Assembly: GCA_016206955.1 (NCBI GenBank)
Contig: JACQQO010000118.1
Location: forward strand, 1-10,298
Origin: Candidatus Omnitrophota bacterium
GTDB lineage: Bacteria > Omnitrophota > Omnitrophia > Omnitrophales > Danuiimicrobiaceae
Reading direction: 5' to 3'
DNA: 10,298 bases
In this document: positions 9,801-10,298 of the stretch, one piece after another
Layout of the letters: each line of letters begins with the position of its first letter
How positions within the stretch are numbered: the first letter of the stretch is position 1
Program-made: the position numbers and the translations under genes
The notes under the pieces: model-generated
What the model was told of the DNA's origin: nothing
What the model saw: only the letters and a program-made list of their open reading frames with translations
The model's database searches: none

Positions 9801-10298
9801 GCGTAATATCGAACAGCATCTTCTAACCAAGGCTTTATGTCAGAAATAATATCTTGCGCCTTTTCACTACCCTCATAGGCAAATCGAATTAAATTTGCTG
9901 CGTGGATGACAGCCGATTCGCCTGCTTGATACCACTCGTTCTCTTGAGCTGCTCTTTGAACCTCACCCACGTAGTAAGTTGTTGGATCGCGTTCTATAAA
10001 TAACTGAGGAATAGGAACCGCCATGGGCCTTAACAATTGATCAAATGTCTCTTGCACCACTTGATGAAAAGTTACCGCCCATTCACGGTCCATGGCATAT
10101 AAAAACCGAAAACTTCGCTTGAACGCATCCGAAACCTCGAATCCTTCGAAATCAGAATTCTCAAGAGGAGGAATCAATCGCGCCTCGGCGCGCAATTCGG
10201 AACGCTTCCCGGCTAAATATTCCTCAAAAGGCCTGACAAATTCCAGATGACTTCTCAGCTTCTTGGGCGTAAATTCCGAGGTAAACCAACTCAAAGCA
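6809..10298 (-). CDS. Large protein with histidine-phosphatase (PGM-like) domain and membrane segment (5'-partial)
   Basis: The frame is open to the window edge. A TTG at 10294 is only the first start-like codon, without a visible ribosome site, so the gene very probably begins upstream. Residues are numbered from that TTG. 1-215 are mainly helical and unrecognised; 216-345 look beta-rich; 370-395 form a very basic, charged helix; 400-655 are unrecognised alpha/beta. About 660-860 is a histidine-phosphatase (phosphoglycerate mutase-like) domain: H669 in PHGRT, R731 in SPLTRAVQ, E768 in LLTEY, and H834 in IAIGHSS. The usual RHG motif has its arginine replaced by P668, so activity may be reduced. 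Two hydrophobic helices follow (907-923 and 926-952), then an in-frame palindromic repeat (945-969) and an alpha/beta tail ending ITKKAA. RSELR-type motifs are at 31, 498, 621 and 883. The membrane segments suggest anchoring; topology is not determined because the N-terminus is missing. Confidence 0.93.
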   Translation of the reverse strand, partial: ALSWFTSEFTPKKLRSHLEFVRPFEEYLAGKRSELRAEARLIPPLENSDFEGFEVSDAFKRSFRFLYAMDREWAVTFHQVVQETFDQLLRPMAVPIPQLFIERDPTTYYVGEVQRAAQENEWYQAGESAVIHAANLIRFAYEGSEKAQDIISDIKPWLEDAVRYYASGLKRKEDGTARMVHQALLQFTQNEVSIKNLVLLMYKKYGDVQKYLHPIKNGEKVMINVEGSPGRTAIIRNGKGPFRLTLSDRGVVELMRLGDGELFFFVPGVQYQISREPDPRKIDVYKRGLKIQSGGHTVYYPLVNRAPIDLETAFDTISTEPFRFKVLEEGKVEFVNHYDPWTPTEVEGVIIRGGVIPEPLGNKLARWSRIPYQLVRSRQKAKRERQTQMELERLRRQRAAISSGITKQAIDEFLAEGIASKFRVIAVEPVDGRFPASEVEIYLANKQGNSANEKEGEELEMMALEGLGVFSSMSLGLRERVVDGVLKYVYVVTLSRAGRAEMRDENTDGTRGIVVEKTAVVSNLDEFAKVVDAWSSEAEGFDFVQLFGAPPTAPRQDEVKPTGSHTPWSDPNSFGTHYRVTLSHALGEEEVPLSLLLGRHPDGKKILVISNAEQPAAEAELRSELRNGETEEAAEALKKLGFEIDDKGRIAYGENFRPTPLNFEFIIVPHGRTPANDAKLFQGGESDGEPRFQLNTEGWRQAQKTASLLWHRLRHRIIRGERIYFLTSPLTRAVQTSLPFKQHVLGLNLKDAQGRPIRVDWKKEPLLTEYVVGEWGDKNRNQLQDNPQAVANKARNVFAKPEKGESYAQFLVRVQAALETFNQRYPKGTVIAIGHSSWIGAAKILTGSEGVYRVIAEKGYIDWGAINPGNEDRGIPVHLNPLARSEVRRNLGVKLENIDERLKLEGRTLAAVIGVSVLVAFSFIEPSLAAYAAFFGAVLFGIGLTGIASVASLPPSDVIARSPQDDETISNSRLIQKTKDVFLIGIDGQFPVVDLKALGLRRGDRVVVLDSAGKRDAFDFYSQVEIPGVNIVRHKLNGRQPTPQELKKLLSKQPNSFPIILFSAGFDLSFLTQYQDAAQREGYLAATPWTESARRALSDLLGRVRPEELTRLGLGEPLQYRKSEDGLISLKVNPFMEEQFAQTYFDRLNHQLASDRITKKAA
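7389..7462. repeat. Palindromic repeat GAGATTG...CAATCCC, in frame within gene C
   Basis: About 74 bp with imperfect inverted arms. Each arm has ATTG, TTCG, a TCGCTTCGCTC-like or TCCTGCGGACTC stretch, and ends at a central AATGACG/GTGACG pair. This is the familiar dispersed type containing TCATTGCGAGG. In frame it encodes residues 945-969 of C, including the signature VIARSPQDDE, and directly forms the end of the second hydrophobic helix. Confidence 0.8.

Noticed and set aside
10292..10294. TTG as the true start of gene C
   Set aside because: The frame stays open upstream to the edge and no Shine-Dalgarno is visible in the four remaining bases; the gene is more likely truncated by the window.

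Overview
The window is almost entirely coding and every supported gene lies on the minus strand. Reading in the direction of transcription (high to low coordinates) there are three long genes. C (10298-6809) is cut at its 5' end and carries a histidine-phosphatase (phosphoglycerate mutase-like) domain and a two-helix membrane segment. B (6652-4970) is an exported protein with motifs of the EreA/ChaN/TraB (Tiki) fold. A (4955-1) is an exported multidomain protein of at least 1651 codons, cut at its 3' end. A has no stop codon in the window, so a stop-to-stop ORF search can miss it; I translated it by hand and its frame is open and consistent from the ATG to the edge.

Protein A is the main find. 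After a Sec-type signal peptide it has two tandem domains resembling archaeal-type (class V) fructose-1,6-bisphosphate aldolase/phosphatase, followed by a transaldolase domain. The first aldolase/phosphatase copy has lost the catalytic residues. The second keeps the metal-ligand, Schiff-base and tyrosine positions. The transaldolase domain keeps all seven expected active-site residues. On textbook chemistry, triose phosphates could become fructose bisphosphate, then fructose 6-phosphate, then be exchanged by transaldolase. The surprise is finding these normally cytosolic steps fused on one polypeptide with an export signal.

B and A are separated by 14 nt with a strong AGGAGG before A, so they form an operon. 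A sigma70-like promoter with an extended -10 lies in the 156-bp C-B gap. Two layers of repeats run across the genes. Three unrelated palindromic elements of kinds seen dispersed in many bacterial genomes are embedded in frame inside B (two) and C (one). In addition, a pentapeptide R-[AS]-E-[LMV]-R occurs seven times in A and C, mostly in stretches between domains.

Organism: a bacterium with moderate GC. Very large exported multidomain proteins, Tiki-like exported proteins and in-frame palindromic repeats recall uncultured Planctomycetota-Verrucomicrobiota-Chlamydiota relatives such as Omnitrophota. That placement is an inference from general knowledge and is not proved by this window. I see no tRNA, rRNA, CRISPR array, transposase or origin.
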